64,000 bases of DNA from Pseudoalteromonas sp. XI10 (GCF_001469895.1 NZ_LOPY01000038.1:62001-126000), one strand, 5' to 3'; shown: positions 24,254 to 33,863, numbered from the stretch's first letter. Numbers and translations are program-made. Notes: generated by a model not told the origin, from the letters alone.

Positions 24254-24982
24254 ATGAAAAAACAGTTATCGGTGGCTTTTTTGGTTTTATCGTCTTTTGC
24301 TAACTCAACAACGTGGGGAGAGTTAGAAGTAGATGACCCAATAGTTAAGGATGCAAAATGCAAGGTTGCTGAGCCTGCAAGCTATGGTGGTTATATTTAC
24401 AGTTGGCCATCAAAATATGACCAGGTATTTTGGCCACATACGGATAGTAATGGCATTTGGTTTTGCGAAACATCGGGTTTTATAGCTTTAATTGGTGATT
24501 TTGACGAACTTAAACCTGTAGAAATTGAGAGAATATCGGAATTTCTTTCGTCTCAACACATTTCGAAGCCAACTCTCGAGCAAAAATTAGCTTTGCTCGA
24601 GCAAACTTACGCACTTCGCGAAAAAGATGAATTTTTTAAAAATAAGTTACTAAGAATCCTTGCTCGTTGGCAGCAGTCTTTAGGGAACCTTGATAAGGCA
24701 AATAATTATCGAGCTAGAGCATTTAAAGATATTCAACATGCCCTTCACGGAGATTTAGATGGATATAAACGACTTGAATATCTTTATCTGGCGACTAACT
24801 ACTCAAAACAGTTTGCAGAGCAAAATAAAAATGTAGATTACTTAGACGATTTGGAAACATCATTGAAATTGGTGACTGATCCTGAGTTAAAAGGCTATGC
24901 AGGGTACTTGTCTGAATTGATAAAGGACAGCGTTTATATCAACGAAGGCGGGAAGCTCGACCCTGACTTACCGAAACAGTAA
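24254..24982 (+). CDS. Exported hypothetical protein (242 residues)
   Basis: A signal peptide (KKQLSVAFLVLSSFANSTTW) leads to an unrecognised protein. The first half has Trp/Tyr-rich segments (ASYGGYIYSWPSKYDQVFWP); the second is helical (LLRILARWQQSLGNLDKANN, then LEYLYLATNYSKQFAEQNKN), reminiscent of TPR-like repeats. I start at the ATG at 24254, where GGGAG lies just upstream, rather than 25 codons earlier. Followed 27 bp later by another secreted protein, perhaps an operon. Function unknown. Confidence 0.65.
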   Translation: MKKQLSVAFLVLSSFANSTTWGELEVDDPIVKDAKCKVAEPASYGGYIYSWPSKYDQVFWPHTDSNGIWFCETSGFIALIGDFDELKPVEIERISEFLSSQHISKPTLEQKLALLEQTYALREKDEFFKNKLLRILARWQQSLGNLDKANNYRARAFKDIQHALHGDLDGYKRLEYLYLATNYSKQFAEQNKNVDYLDDLETSLKLVTDPELKGYAGYLSELIKDSVYINEGGKLDPDLPKQ

Positions 24983-25009
24983 TGAATACCGAATAACAAG
25001 GTTGATTAT

Positions 25010-25462
25010 ATGAAGTACAGGGTTCTAGTGTTGTTAATGCTTGCGTCAAGCTTTCAGGCTAAATCGGTTCAGAAGCTGTCTAATACTGAACTTAGCTTTA
25101 TACTTTCTTCTATGGAAGTGCTTTATAAGAATAAATCTTTCCCGCAAATTAGGGTCATTCAAAGCTGGGAGTCGCAGACTGAATGTGATGGTGAATATCA
25201 AACTTGCCCAAATGCTAGGTTATTCATATCAGTAAATACAGGCGATCTTTACGAAGTTCCAGCCTTATTTGAATTACCAAAATCCAAAGGTTGGCAATAC
25301 GTTAGTTTTGTAGAACATGATGATTCATTCTTACTTATGATTAAAACAACGCTAGATCATGCAAATGTATCCGCTGAGTCGAGAAGTAAGTGGCGCAGTA
25401 AAGCCTATGCAATAAAAATTTCAAAATATGAATACGATGTACTAGAGGTCATAGAAAAGTAA
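25010..25462 (+). CDS. Exported hypothetical protein (150 residues)
   Basis: A signal peptide (YRVLVLLMLASSFQAKS) is followed by a soluble, mixed alpha/beta sequence with one Cys pair (TECDGEYQTCPNARLFISVN) and a C-terminal SKWRSKAYAIKISKYEYDVL. No family recognised. It follows the previous secreted protein gene by 27 bp and is probably cotranscribed. Likely periplasmic. Confidence 0.65.
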   Translation: MKYRVLVLLMLASSFQAKSVQKLSNTELSFILSSMEVLYKNKSFPQIRVIQSWESQTECDGEYQTCPNARLFISVNTGDLYEVPALFELPKSKGWQYVSFVEHDDSFLLMIKTTLDHANVSAESRSKWRSKAYAIKISKYEYDVLEVIEK

Positions 25463-25567
25463 CTTCATTTAATAATTTTGCCTTGCAGCAACATGGATAT
25501 TCAGGGCAGAAGTAATGTAAAAAATGAGTACTAGGAATAAAGCAATAGCTAAATAAGGGACGCGACC

Positions 25568-25732
25568 ATGGTAAAACGTAACAAAGCTAATACTGGGCTA
25601 TTTTTTTGTATCGGTGCCGCTATTGGATTTTCAATCTTCATTGCATATCAGCAACTGCTTATAGGTCTTTTATTTGCTGTAATAAGCGTTAGTGTTGCAA
25701 TCTTAATTGTTTCAAATAAATGGCTTAACTAA
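25568..25732 (+). CDS. Small two-helix membrane protein (54 residues)
   Basis: ORF starting MVKRNKANTGLFFCIGAAIG, followed by a second helix (LLIGLLFAVISVSVAILIV) and ending SNKWLN. Nearly the whole chain is hydrophobic with basic ends, as in many small inner-membrane proteins. AAGGGA lies 8 nt before the ATG. Unrecognised; it precedes a GNAT gene by 21 bp. Confidence 0.6.
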   Translation: MVKRNKANTGLFFCIGAAIGFSIFIAYQQLLIGLLFAVISVSVAILIVSNKWLN

Positions 25733-25753
25733 TGCTTTTCTGGGTGATGAAAA

Positions 25754-26257
25754 ATGAATTTATCTTTCACTACGAAAAGATTAAATGTGATTGAAATAGA
25801 CGCAAGCTCGTCAATGGTTGAGCATCATCAATTAACGATTGCCTTGCCGGCGATATTAACCCCCGCTGTAGTTGCTAATTTACCAGGTTATTTTCAAGGT
25901 ATTGATTCTATAGCTGCTGCAGAAAAGTGGTTGGCTAACATGCTTAACGAGTGCCGCCTACTAATACTGCAATCTCAACATCAAGAAGTTGTTGGGTTTT
26001 TATTTATATATACCGAAAACCGTGATGCTCATATTGGTTATTTATTAGCTGAGCAGCACTGGGGGCAGGGTCTTGCATTTGAGTTATTGCAGGGATTTAT
26101 AAGCTTGGCTGGCACTCAGTCACACTGGCATAAGCTCATTGCTGGTGTTGATGAGTCAAATACACCATCAATTAAACTTTTAAAAAAGTTGGCTTTTGAA
26201 GAAAAAGCTTCTGAAGAAAATGGCATGCTGTTCTATCAATTAGATTTAAGAAAATAA
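25754..26257 (+). CDS. GNAT-family acetyltransferase (RimJ/RimL-like)
   Basis: Protein of 167 residues. N-terminal TKRLNVIEIDASSSMVEHHQ and C-terminal LIAGVDESNTPSIKLLKKLA, then FEEKASEENGMLFYQLD, give the RimJ-like GNAT layout. The acetyl-CoA loop region reads LLAEQHWGQGLAFELLQGFI (GWGYA-like, here WGQGLA). Substrate unknown; may be a protein or small amine. Followed 20 bp later by a cupin gene. Confidence 0.8.
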   Translation: MNLSFTTKRLNVIEIDASSSMVEHHQLTIALPAILTPAVVANLPGYFQGIDSIAAAEKWLANMLNECRLLILQSQHQEVVGFLFIYTENRDAHIGYLLAEQHWGQGLAFELLQGFISLAGTQSHWHKLIAGVDESNTPSIKLLKKLAFEEKASEENGMLFYQLDLRK

Positions 26258-26277
26258 CCTGTTGAGGAAGAAACTCT

Positions 26278-26643
26278 ATGACTTACGAAGCTGTAAACTT
26301 TAAAGACAAGTTTTCTAAATTCACCGAGCAATGGTCGCCACGGGTTATTGCTGAAATGAATGACTATCAATTTAAGCTTGCTAAAGTTGAAGGGGAGTTT
26401 GTATGGCACGATCATCCAGATACTGATGAAGTATTCATCGTTATTGAAGGCTTACTTGAAATTGAGTTTAGGGATGGTGTAGTGATTTTGGAAGCTGACG
26501 AGTTATTCGTAATTCCTAAGGGTGTTGAACATAAACCTAAGGCAAACACAGAATGTAAAATAATGCTTGTTGAACCCAAAGGAGTTGTAAATACTGGTAA
26601 TGCGGGTGGGCAATTGACCGCGGTTAATGATGTATGGGTGTAG
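26278..26643 (+). CDS. Cupin domain protein
   Basis: Protein of 121 residues, a single small cupin. The metal-binding motif is WHDHPDTDEVFIVIEGLLEI (His-x-His and Glu) and the second motif is EADELFVIPKGVEHKPKANT (His). Such proteins bind a divalent metal and often act as mannose-6-phosphate-isomerase-like or sensor proteins; no substrate can be named. GAGGAAG lies ahead of the ATG. It sits between a GNAT and a membrane protein gene. Confidence 0.85.
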   Translation: MTYEAVNFKDKFSKFTEQWSPRVIAEMNDYQFKLAKVEGEFVWHDHPDTDEVFIVIEGLLEIEFRDGVVILEADELFVIPKGVEHKPKANTECKIMLVEPKGVVNTGNAGGQLTAVNDVWV

Positions 26644-26654
26644 CGGTAGCTTAA

Positions 26655-26936
26655 ATGTCGAATTTAGAACAGCAAGAATTAAATAACTTAAGAAAGTCAG
26701 CACATCGTAGTTTTTTGGTGCTTTTAGTATTAAATGTCAGCCTGTTGCTATTGTTTTTATTCACTAATTCTGAGCTCTTTATTGTTGCTGTAGTGATACA
26801 AGTTAGCATTATGATTTTATGGCTTCTACCAGTATTTTTGTTTCAAGTGATTTATAAAAAACAGCCAATTTGGGTTTCAGTCTACAAGTCACTTATCTCA
26901 TATCGCAATATTATGGAGCAGGTGCAATGGCCATAG
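26655..26936 (+). CDS. Small two-helix membrane protein (93 residues)
   Basis: After a charged N-terminus (SNLEQQELNNLRKSAHRS) come two membrane helices (LVLLVLNVSLLLLFLFT and IVAVVIQVSIMILWLLPVFL) and a basic tail. No family recognised. It follows the cupin by 11 bp and precedes phzF by 28 bp, suggesting one transcript from the GNAT gene through phzF. Confidence 0.6.
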   Translation: MSNLEQQELNNLRKSAHRSFLVLLVLNVSLLLLFLFTNSELFIVAVVIQVSIMILWLLPVFLFQVIYKKQPIWVSVYKSLISYRNIMEQVQWP

Positions 26937-26964
26937 CTCTTTACTTAAGTTTGGAAATACAATA

Positions 26965-27831
26965 ATGACAATAACTGCATTTTTAGTTAACTCGTTTAGT
27001 GCAAATAATACAGGCGGCAACCCAGCAGGTGTCGTGTTGAATTCAGATAAACTCACAAACGCAGAAAAACTGACGATTGCAAAAGAAATTGGCTTTTCAG
27101 AAACCGCATTTGTGGCGCAAGATCATGAAGTTGACTTTGCTGTGTCATTTTTTACGACAACGGAAGAAGTTGATTTTTGTGGCCACGCAACCCTAGCGGT
27201 GTTTGCTACGCTCTTCGAACAAGGGTTATTAAAACCTGGTTATTACACTCAGCGAACAAAAGCGGGCTTGTTAGGCGTAACAATTGCCGAAGACGGTCAA
27301 GTTACCATGGAGCAAGCCTTGCCAAAATACTTAGGTAATTTTGCTTATGACGACATTGCAGGCTTATTAGGGCTTGATGAAACGACTCTGGTAGAAACAG
27401 GCTTGCCAATCGATGTAATAACTACAGGATTGCCAGATATTATAGTCGCTGTACCGAATGGCTACTTAGATCAAATTGTCATTGATGAGGCAGCGCTTAG
27501 CGAGTTCTGCCAACAACATAACGTGATAGGTGTGCATGCCTTTGAATTATGTGAAGAGCAAAGTGAGCTGACCGCAAGTTGTCGTAACTTTGCGCCTTTG
27601 GTTGGTATACCCGAAGAGTCAGCAACCGGTAGCGCAAGTGGCGCGCTTGCATGCTACTTATCAAAACACGTATTTGTACAGCAAGAAAACCATTTCAAGT
27701 TTGAACAAGGCCGAGCAATGGGGTGCAGTTCACATATTTCTGCCAGTGTTTATTCGGATGAGCAGGGGGTTTATAAGGTTCTTGTAGGTGGCTATGCCAA
27801 TCACCTAGGTACTCAACAGGTTGTTATTTAA
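26965..27831 (+). CDS. PhzF-family isomerase/epimerase-like protein
   Basis: Protein of 288 residues in the PhzF family (diaminopimelate-epimerase fold). Hallmarks are FSANNTGGNPAGVVL at the start, EIGFSETAFVAQ (with the conserved catalytic Glu), VDFCGHATLAVFATLFEQG and EESATGSASGALACYL. Phenazine genes are absent, so this is one of the many stand-alone PhzF-like proteins with no confirmed substrate. It is followed by a bidirectional terminator shared with the convergent rne. Confidence 0.9.
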   Translation: MTITAFLVNSFSANNTGGNPAGVVLNSDKLTNAEKLTIAKEIGFSETAFVAQDHEVDFAVSFFTTTEEVDFCGHATLAVFATLFEQGLLKPGYYTQRTKAGLLGVTIAEDGQVTMEQALPKYLGNFAYDDIAGLLGLDETTLVETGLPIDVITTGLPDIIVAVPNGYLDQIVIDEAALSEFCQQHNVIGVHAFELCEEQSELTASCRNFAPLVGIPEESATGSASGALACYLSKHVFVQQENHFKFEQGRAMGCSSHISASVYSDEQGVYKVLVGGYANHLGTQQVVI

Positions 27832-27844
27832 AAGCATTACATAC

Positions 27845-27876
27845 AAAAAAGCCGCGTTATATAACGCGGCTTTTTT
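27845..27876. terminator. Bidirectional terminator between phzF-like gene and rne
   Basis: GCCGCGTTAT and ATAACGCGGC form a perfect 10-bp inverted repeat, flanked by A6 on the left and T6 on the right, so it can end transcripts from both convergent genes. Confidence 0.92.
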
Positions 27877-27890
27877 ATTAAGCGACTAAA

Positions 27891-30800
27891 TTAATCAGCC
27901 GCTAAGGTTTTTGCCATATCAGCACGGGCTCTGCCAGCAGGTTTAATTGAACCTGCTCGAAGGCCGCTATCTGGAATAGCTGTACGCTTGTCATGGGCCA
28001 TAGCTGCTGGTGTTGGCTCTGGCTCACTATCTGCAACTGGCGTAGGTTTTGCCATTGCAGCGCTTGCTGAACCTTTCACTAAAACAGTTTTTTCATTTTT
28101 AGCAGGTTCTTCAGCTTTAACTGGTTCTTCAGCTTTCACTGGCTTCTCAGCTTTCACTGGCTCCTCAGCTTTCACTGGTTCTTCAGCTTTCACTGGCTCT
28201 TCAGCTTTCACTGGTTCTTCAGCTTTCACTGGCTCTTCAGCTTTCACTGGTTCTTCAGCTTTCACTGGTTCTTCAGTTTTAACTGGCTCTTCAGTTTTAA
28301 CTGGTTCCTCAGCTTTCACTGGCTCTTCAGTTTTCACTGGTTCCTCAGCTTTCACTGGCTCTTCAGCTTTCACTGGTTCTTCAGCTTTCACTGGTTCTTC
28401 AGTTTTCACTGGTTCTTCAGCTTTCACTGGTTCTTCAGTTTTCACTGGTTCTTCAGTTTTCACTGGCTCTTCAGTTTTCACTGGCTCTTCAGTTTTCACT
28501 GGTTCTTCAGTTTTAACTGGCTCTTCAGCTTGAACTAGTTCTTCAGTTTGAGCTTGTTTCGCTTTTAGCTCAGCTTCATATTCAGCAGCAGCTTGGTCAG
28601 CAACTGGAATAAATGCTGGCGCATCAGCTTTCTCATCAGTTGATTTTTCATCATGCTCAGGGCGACGGCGACGTTGACCAGCTGCACGTAAATGACGTGG
28701 TGAACGACGAGAGCGTGTACGAGGTTGAGCTTGTTCTTCATCCGTTGATGATTCAACTACCGATTCAGTTTGCTCTGCTTGTTTAGGCTCAGCGTCAGCT
28801 TTTACTGGTTCTGCAGGTACTTGCTTTTCAGCAACTGGCTGTTTTTCTTGTTCAGTTTCAACTGTTACTTTTTCTTTTGCAGGCTTAGCTGGTTTTTCAG
28901 CTTTAGGTGCTTGCTCAGTTGTTTCAGTCGTTTGTACTGCTTTTGCTTCATCTGCGCTTTCATCTGTTACGCGAACTTTTTTGCGTAAGTTGCGACGTTG
29001 ACGACGAACCTTAGGTTTAGTTTCCTTTGGTTGCTCAGATTTCGTCTCTGGTGCAGTGTCTTTATTCTTTTGTTCTACATCATCATTACGTTTTTCATTA
29101 CGTTTTCTGTTGTTAGAATTACGACGACGTTTGTTGCGATTCTCGTTACCTTCTTTTTGCTCAGGCTTATTTGAAGTATTTGTGTTTTCTTCTTTAGCTT
29201 GTGCATCGTCAGGACGTTTATTACGAGAGTTGCGACGGCGTTGGTTGTTGCTACGACGACGGTTGTCGTTGTTGCGACGATTATTGCTACGTCTTTGTGC
29301 TGCTTTTTTCTCTTCTTGCTCTTTTTCAGCTTCTTCTTCGGCATTGCTGAATAACGACTTGAAGAACTTACCAAGTGCAGCAAATAATCCACCTTCAGAC
29401 TTTTTAGCCGCAGGAGTCGTTTGCTCAGCTTTTGGTGCAGCTTGAGGTGCAGGTGTAGTAGGCATAACAACACCTTTAAGAACCGGCTCTTCACGAACTG
29501 GTGCTGAAGGCGCTTTAGCCATTTCAAATGCTTCTGGCTCAGGAGCAACAACTTGCTCGTAGCTTACTGTTTCGATTGTTTCGTCTTTACGTAAGCGAAC
29601 TACTTCGTAATGTGGCGTTTCCATGTGTTGATTAGGAATGATCACAACATCAACGTTATGGCGCTTTTCGATGCGCTGAACACTACGACGTTTTTCGTTT
29701 AATAGGTAAGCGGCAACAGCCACAGGCACTTGTGCATTTACTTGTGATGTGTTGTCTTTGATTGCTTCTTCTTCGATTAAACGAAGGATAGACAGTGCAA
29801 TTGATTCGTTAGAACGAATCGTACCTTGACCATTACAACGAGGACATGGACCTTGGCTTGCTTCACCTAATGATGGGCGTAAGCGCTGACGCGACATTTC
29901 AAGCAGACCAAAGCGTGAGATCTTACCAATCTGTACACGGGCACGGTCAGGACGAGCAGCGTCTTTTAGACGATTCTCTACTTCGCGTTGGTGGCGTGGT
30001 GGAGTCATATCGATGAAGTCGATAACAATAAGACCACCTAAGTCACGTAAACGTAATTGGCGGGCAATCTCGTCTGCTGCTTCTAAGTTGGTATTAAGTG
30101 CTGTTTCTTCGATATCACCGCCTTTAGTGGCTTTAGATGAGTTGATATCGATAGACGTTAGCGCTTCAGTTGGGTCAATTACAATTGAACCACCTGATGG
30201 TAAGCGAACTTCACGTTGGAAAGCTGACTCAATTTGGCTTTCAATTTGGTAGTGGGTGAATAGTGGTACATCGCCCTGATAAAGCTTAACGCGGCTCATG
30301 AAATCTGGACGGAAACGCTCAATATGCGCTTTCGCTTCTTCAAATACGCGTGCTTTATCAATTAAAATTTCACCAATATCACGACGTAAATAGTCACGGA
30401 TTGCGCGGAAAATTACGTTACTTTCTTGGTGAATTAAGAACGGAGCAGGGCCGCTATCAGCAGCTTGCTGAATCGCTTGCCAATGCACTAATAGTGCTTT
30501 TAAGTCGTACTCTAGTTCTTCAAATGATTTACCAACACCTGCAGTACGAACAATTAAGCCCATGCCTTTAGGTAGTTCTAAACGGCTCAGTGCTTCTTTA
30601 AGTTCAGTACGCTCATCACCTTCGATACGGCGAGAAATACCACCGGCACGAGGGTTGTTAGGCATAAGTACTAAATAACTACCTGCAACGCTGATGAAAG
30701 TCGTTAACGCAGCGCCTTTTTGGCCACGTTCTTCTTTATCAACTTGCACAATGACTTCTTGGCCTTCTTTGATCACGTCACGGATATTTGGACGACCTTG

Positions 30801-31052
30801 GAATGTATAGCCTTGTGGGAAGTAGGTGCGAGCTATTTCTTTAAGAGGAAGGAAACCGTGTCTTTCAGCGCCATAATCAACAAAGGCAGCTTCTAATGAC
30901 GGTTCGATACGGGTAATTTTACCCTTGTAAATATTTGCTTTTTTTTGTTCGTGACCTGGGCTCTCTATGTCTAAATCATACAGGCGCTGGCCATCAACCA
31001 GTGCAACGCGCATTTCTTCTTGCTGCGTCGCATTGATTAGCATACGTTTCAT
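27891..31052 (-). CDS. rne: Ribonuclease E with long EEPVK repeat tract
   Basis: Endoribonuclease and degradosome scaffold, 1053 residues. The catalytic half (about 1-530) has the S1 domain ([20 protein letters not shown]), the 5'-sensor/RNase H part, the DNase I-like motif [13 protein letters not shown] and the zinc link CPRCNGQG (about 403-407). The C-terminal half is disordered: Arg-rich RNA-binding segments ([20 protein letters not shown]), then about 24 copies of the hexapeptide EEPVK(T/A), then a conserved tail ([18 protein letters not shown]). Divergent from rluC, as in E. coli, across a 619-bp leader region. It is probably autoregulated through its 5' leader. Confidence 0.97.
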   Translation of the reverse strand: MKRMLINATQQEEMRVALVDGQRLYDLDIESPGHEQKKANIYKGKITRIEPSLEAAFVDYGAERHGFLPLKEIARTYFPQGYTFQGRPNIRDVIKEGQEVIVQVDKEERGQKGAALTTFISVAGSYLVLMPNNPRAGGISRRIEGDERTELKEALSRLELPKGMGLIVRTAGVGKSFEELEYDLKALLVHWQAIQQAADSGPAPFLIHQESNVIFRAIRDYLRRDIGEILIDKARVFEEAKAHIERFRPDFMSRVKLYQGDVPLFTHYQIESQIESAFQREVRLPSGGSIVIDPTEALTSIDINSSKATKGGDIEETALNTNLEAADEIARQLRLRDLGGLIVIDFIDMTPPRHQREVENRLKDAARPDRARVQIGKISRFGLLEMSRQRLRPSLGEASQGPCPRCNGQGTIRSNESIALSILRLIEEEAIKDNTSQVNAQVPVAVAAYLLNEKRRSVQRIEKRHNVDVVIIPNQHMETPHYEVVRLRKDETIETVSYEQVVAPEPEAFEMAKAPSAPVREEPVLKGVVMPTTPAPQAAPKAEQTTPAAKKSEGGLFAALGKFFKSLFSNAEEEAEKEQEEKKAAQRRSNNRRNNDNRRRSNNQRRRNSRNKRPDDAQAKEENTNTSNKPEQKEGNENRNKRRRNSNNRKRNEKRNDDVEQKNKDTAPETKSEQPKETKPKVRRQRRNLRKKVRVTDESADEAKAVQTTETTEQAPKAEKPAKPAKEKVTVETEQEKQPVAEKQVPAEPVKADAEPKQAEQTESVVESSTDEEQAQPRTRSRRSPRHLRAAGQRRRRPEHDEKSTDEKADAPAFIPVADQAAAEYEAELKAKQAQTEELVQAEEPVKTEEPVKTEEPVKTEEPVKTEEPVKTEEPVKAEEPVKTEEPVKAEEPVKAEEPVKAEEPVKTEEPVKAEEPVKTEEPVKTEEPVKAEEPVKAEEPVKAEEPVKAEEPVKAEEPVKAEEPVKAEKPVKAEEPVKAEEPAKNEKTVLVKGSASAAMAKPTPVADSEPEPTPAAMAHDKRTAIPDSGLRAGSIKPAGRARADMAKTLAAD
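28095..28526 (-). repeat. 18-bp tandem repeat array inside rne (24 units)
   Basis: An 18-bp unit encoding EEPVKT or EEPVKA is repeated 24 times in frame (432 bp). T and A versions are interspersed; two units near the 3' end have drifted ([12 protein letters not shown]). Low divergence between copies points to recent slippage or recombination. The complementary strand is open too, but that is a by-product. Confidence 0.95.
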
Positions 31053-31671
31053 ATTGTTACTCTACTAATTCTGTCGCTGACATGACGATATAAACTCGTC
31101 TGTTCAGTGGTTTCTGACGGTTGTTTTTGTGCAGTCTCACGACTGGGTAAAGTCAAAACCTGAAGTTGTTTGCTTACATTGAGCATCACTAAGTGTGGCT
31201 GACAATAACATGTTCTCACGTTATTAAATTCTTATAGGTGTCAAAACTGCCGCCAATTCTGCGGTTTTAATTTACGAGTTTTGTCCCGAAGTCGACCATG
31301 TTCAAATTTTTATTCAATGTCTTGCTACAACAGCTGCTTCTGAATGACGTTGCTACGTCGTCACTATCAGTCAATTTATCTTGTTCAATTGCTTTTTATG
31401 TTCATTAATCAACATTCGTGCTCAAATTATTCAGGCAATATATTACGCGCATCGCCGATAATTGAACGCTCGTGTTGGCTGGGTAATTATAAAAGCTTTG
31501 GAAAACTTAGCGCGGATCTGTATGATCGGCAACCCAGAATATGCTTCACGAATGTATTAATGTGATAAAAGCACCGTTGTTACTTGCAAACTTTATGTTC
31601 GCGACGGTGATTATCCCACTATTACAGTCGCGTTAGCAACTAAATTATTTACTTAAATCAGTGATTAGGCA
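31053..31671. promoter_or_regulatory. rne-rluC divergent leader region with hairpins
   Basis: This 619-bp gap holds no supported gene. On the rne (minus) side, 31077-31107 forms a nearly perfect 12-bp stem (CTGACATGACGA against TCGTCTGTTCAG) about 25 nt before the start codon, and 31132-31145 forms CAGTC/GACTG with a 4-nt loop. E. coli rne has a long structured leader through which RNase E controls its own mRNA; a similar role here is inferred. Promoter elements could not be placed with confidence. Confidence 0.6.
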
Positions 31672-32640
31672 ATGTCAGAAAAAACCGGCTTACAAGTTTC
31701 GTTTGTTACCATAGGTGAAGACCATCTAGGTCAACGTATTGATAACTTTCTTATTACTCACCTAAAAGGTGTGCCTAAAAGTGCAGTTTATAAAATCCTT
31801 CGTAAAGGCGAAGTGCGAGTAAATAAAAAACGCATAAAACCTGTCTACAAACTACAACTAAATGATGTGGTTCGTATTCCACCTATTAAAGTGGCCGAAA
31901 AAGAAGAGCTTGTGCCAAAGAAACTCGATAAAGTAAAACAACTTGAAGACGCCATTTTGTTTGAAGACAAGTATTTAATGGTGATCAACAAGCCTTCGGG
32001 TATGGCTGTGCATGGTGGCAGTGGCCTAAGTTATGGCTTAATCGAAGCACTTCGCGTACTTCGTCCTGAAGAGCGTAGTTTAGAGCTTGTACACCGACTA
32101 GACCGTGACACATCAGGTTGTTTGCTTATTTCTAAACGTCGTTCAGTGTTAACTGATTTACATAAACAGTTACGTGAAAAAACCATGGAGAAAAACTATT
32201 GGGCATTAGTTGATGGTCAATGGGATTCTAAAACGAAAAACGTTACCGAAGGACTTCGTAAGAATACCTTGAAGTCTGGTGAGCGTGTGGTTCGTGTTGA
32301 TAATACCGAAGGTAAACCATCACACACGCGTTTCCGTGTGCTTGAGCGATATGCTGAGTGCTCATTAGTGCAAGCGTCGCCAGTAACGGGGCGTACTCAC
32401 CAAATTCGTGTACATACGCAATGTAAAGGTCATCCAATTGCGTGTGATGATAAATATGGCGTTGCAGAGTTTGATCAATACGTAAATAAGCTGACTGGTT
32501 TAAATCGTTTGTTTTTACACGCCCATGATTTACGTTTTATGCATCCTAAAAACGAAACAACTATGCATGTTGAAGCACCACTCGATAATGCACTTCAAAA
32601 CTGTATCAAAAAGCTACGTGCCGATAATGAACAAGTTTAA
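31672..32640 (+). CDS. rluC: 23S rRNA pseudouridine synthase RluC
   Basis: Pseudouridine synthase of 322 residues (E. coli RluC 319), which modifies 23S rRNA at positions 955, 2504 and 2580. An S4 domain comes first (GQRIDNFLITHLKGVPKSAV), then the catalytic domain with ELVHRLDRDTSGCLLISKRR, where the Asp after HRL is catalytic, and VTGRTHQIRVH. Its divergent placement to rne is conserved in gammaproteobacteria. The end overlaps the next gene by 14 bp. Confidence 0.95.
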   Translation: MSEKTGLQVSFVTIGEDHLGQRIDNFLITHLKGVPKSAVYKILRKGEVRVNKKRIKPVYKLQLNDVVRIPPIKVAEKEELVPKKLDKVKQLEDAILFEDKYLMVINKPSGMAVHGGSGLSYGLIEALRVLRPEERSLELVHRLDRDTSGCLLISKRRSVLTDLHKQLREKTMEKNYWALVDGQWDSKTKNVTEGLRKNTLKSGERVVRVDNTEGKPSHTRFRVLERYAECSLVQASPVTGRTHQIRVHTQCKGHPIACDDKYGVAEFDQYVNKLTGLNRLFLHAHDLRFMHPKNETTMHVEAPLDNALQNCIKKLRADNEQV

Positions 32641-33319
32641 GCTGGTTATTTTTGATTGGGATGGCACAGTGATGGACTCTGTGCCAAAAATTGTTACCTG
32701 CCTGCGAAATACTGCGCGAGACTTAGGTATTCCTGTTCCAACAGAGCAACAAGCAAAAGACGTTATTGGTTTATCGCTGGCAAAAGCCACTGAAGTGCTT
32801 TTTCCGGCGCATTTACATTTAAGCGACGAACTCGTTGCAGGTTATAAAGCACAGTACCGTGAGTTAGATGTTACACCTACACCTTTATTTAAAGATGTAG
32901 AAACTGTGTTAGAGAAACTACACGCAGCAGGTATGCAATTGGCGGTGGCTACCGGTAAAGGACGTGAAGGTATCGATAGACTTCTTAATGAGTCAGGCCT
33001 TGGGAAGTATTTTGTGAATGTAAAATGCTCTGACGATGCTGAGTCGAAGCCATCTCCAGATATGCTTGAGCAAATTTTACGTGAGCAGGGCATCGCAAAA
33101 GGTGATGCTGTGATGATTGGCGACAGTCAACTGGATATGGCAATGGCTAATGCCGCAGGTATTGCTTGTATAGGAGTGAGTTTTGGTGCTCATAGTCCGG
33201 CGCAGTTGCAACAACATACGCCGTTATGTGTTGTTGATTCATACCAACAACTTTTGCAGGTTTTAACTACGCCCCTTGCAGCGTCAACACTTCAACACCA
33301 AACTCAGCCAGCACTTTAG
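32627..33319 (+). CDS. HAD-family phosphatase (phosphoglycolate-phosphatase-like)
   Basis: Protein of 230 residues. The HAD motifs are IFDWDGTVMDS (nucleophile Asp, motif I), AVATGKGREGIDRLL (motif II), ESKPSPDMLEQIL (motif III Lys) and VMIGDSQLDMAMANAAG (motif IV). The helical cap after motif I marks class C1, like Gph. I chose the ATG at 32627, which overlaps the rluC end by 14 bp, over an open-frame start 34 codons earlier that would duplicate rluC sequence. The 3' end overlaps the convergent maf gene by 53 bp. Exact substrate unknown. Confidence 0.87.
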   Translation: MNKFKLVIFDWDGTVMDSVPKIVTCLRNTARDLGIPVPTEQQAKDVIGLSLAKATEVLFPAHLHLSDELVAGYKAQYRELDVTPTPLFKDVETVLEKLHAAGMQLAVATGKGREGIDRLLNESGLGKYFVNVKCSDDAESKPSPDMLEQILREQGIAKGDAVMIGDSQLDMAMANAAGIACIGVSFGAHSPAQLQQHTPLCVVDSYQQLLQVLTTPLAASTLQHQTQPAL

Positions 33320-33863
33320 TTAATGTAATCAGTGGCAGGCCTATCAATGTATTAGGGTCATCGCCACTGAGCTTTTCAAATAAACAGATGCCTAATCCTT
33401 CACTTTTAAAGCTACCTGCACAGTTGTATGGCTGCTCTGCATCGCAATAAGCATTGATCTGCTCATGTGTGAGTGTTTTAAATGTCACATCAAATGGCAC
33501 CACGGTGGTAATTGCTTTATCGCTTTGTATATCAAAAACACTTAAACCCGTTAAAAAGGTCACTGTATGGCCACTGAAAGATGATAGCTGCTTAATGGCA
33601 TTCTCTTTAGTATGAGGTTTACCTAAAATTGTATCGTTGAATACCGCAACTTGATCAGAGCCAATTACCAAACCTTCACTAAAATGTTGTTTGGCAACTC
33701 GGGCTTTTTGCTCGCTTAAACGAGCCACTAATTGCTCTGGTGTTTCAGCTGCGATAGGGGACTCATCAATATTTGGAGAAAAACTTTGAAAAGGTAAGTT
33801 AAACTTCGTTAATAATTGCTGTCTAAATGGTGAGCTTGACGCTAATATAAGTGTTGGTTTCAT
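33267..33863 (-). CDS. Maf-family nucleotide pyrophosphatase (YceF, 7-methyl-GTP pyrophosphatase)
   Basis: Protein of 198 residues. The start PTLILASSSPFRQQLLTKFN is the Maf signature; SPNIDESPIAAETPEQLVAR and VIGSDQVAVFNDTILGKPHT follow the YceF subgroup, which hydrolyses m7GTP in E. coli. I chose ATG at 33863; the frame runs 11 codons further to a TTG, less likely. It sits next to yceD-rpmF as in E. coli (yceF-yceD-rpmF-plsX), divergent from them. Its 3' end overlaps the HAD phosphatase gene on the other strand. Confidence 0.9.
   Translation of the reverse strand: MKPTLILASSSPFRQQLLTKFNLPFQSFSPNIDESPIAAETPEQLVARLSEQKARVAKQHFSEGLVIGSDQVAVFNDTILGKPHTKENAIKQLSSFSGHTVTFLTGLSVFDIQSDKAITTVVPFDVTFKTLTHEQINAYCDAEQPYNCAGSFKSEGLGICLFEKLSGDDPNTLIGLPLITLTKVLAEFGVEVLTLQGA

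Noticed and set aside
27988..28533. A 181-codon plus-strand frame rich in SSAFTG repeats
   Set aside because: It is the exact complement of the EEPVK repeat region of rne; no ribosome site and no independent support.
29056..29551. Long plus- and minus-strand frames overlapping the Arg-rich part of rne
   Set aside because: Low-complexity shadows of the real rne frame.
31344..31565. 73-codon frame in the rne-rluC gap
   Set aside because: Odd composition, no ribosome site, and it lies in a leader/promoter region; no protein-like features.
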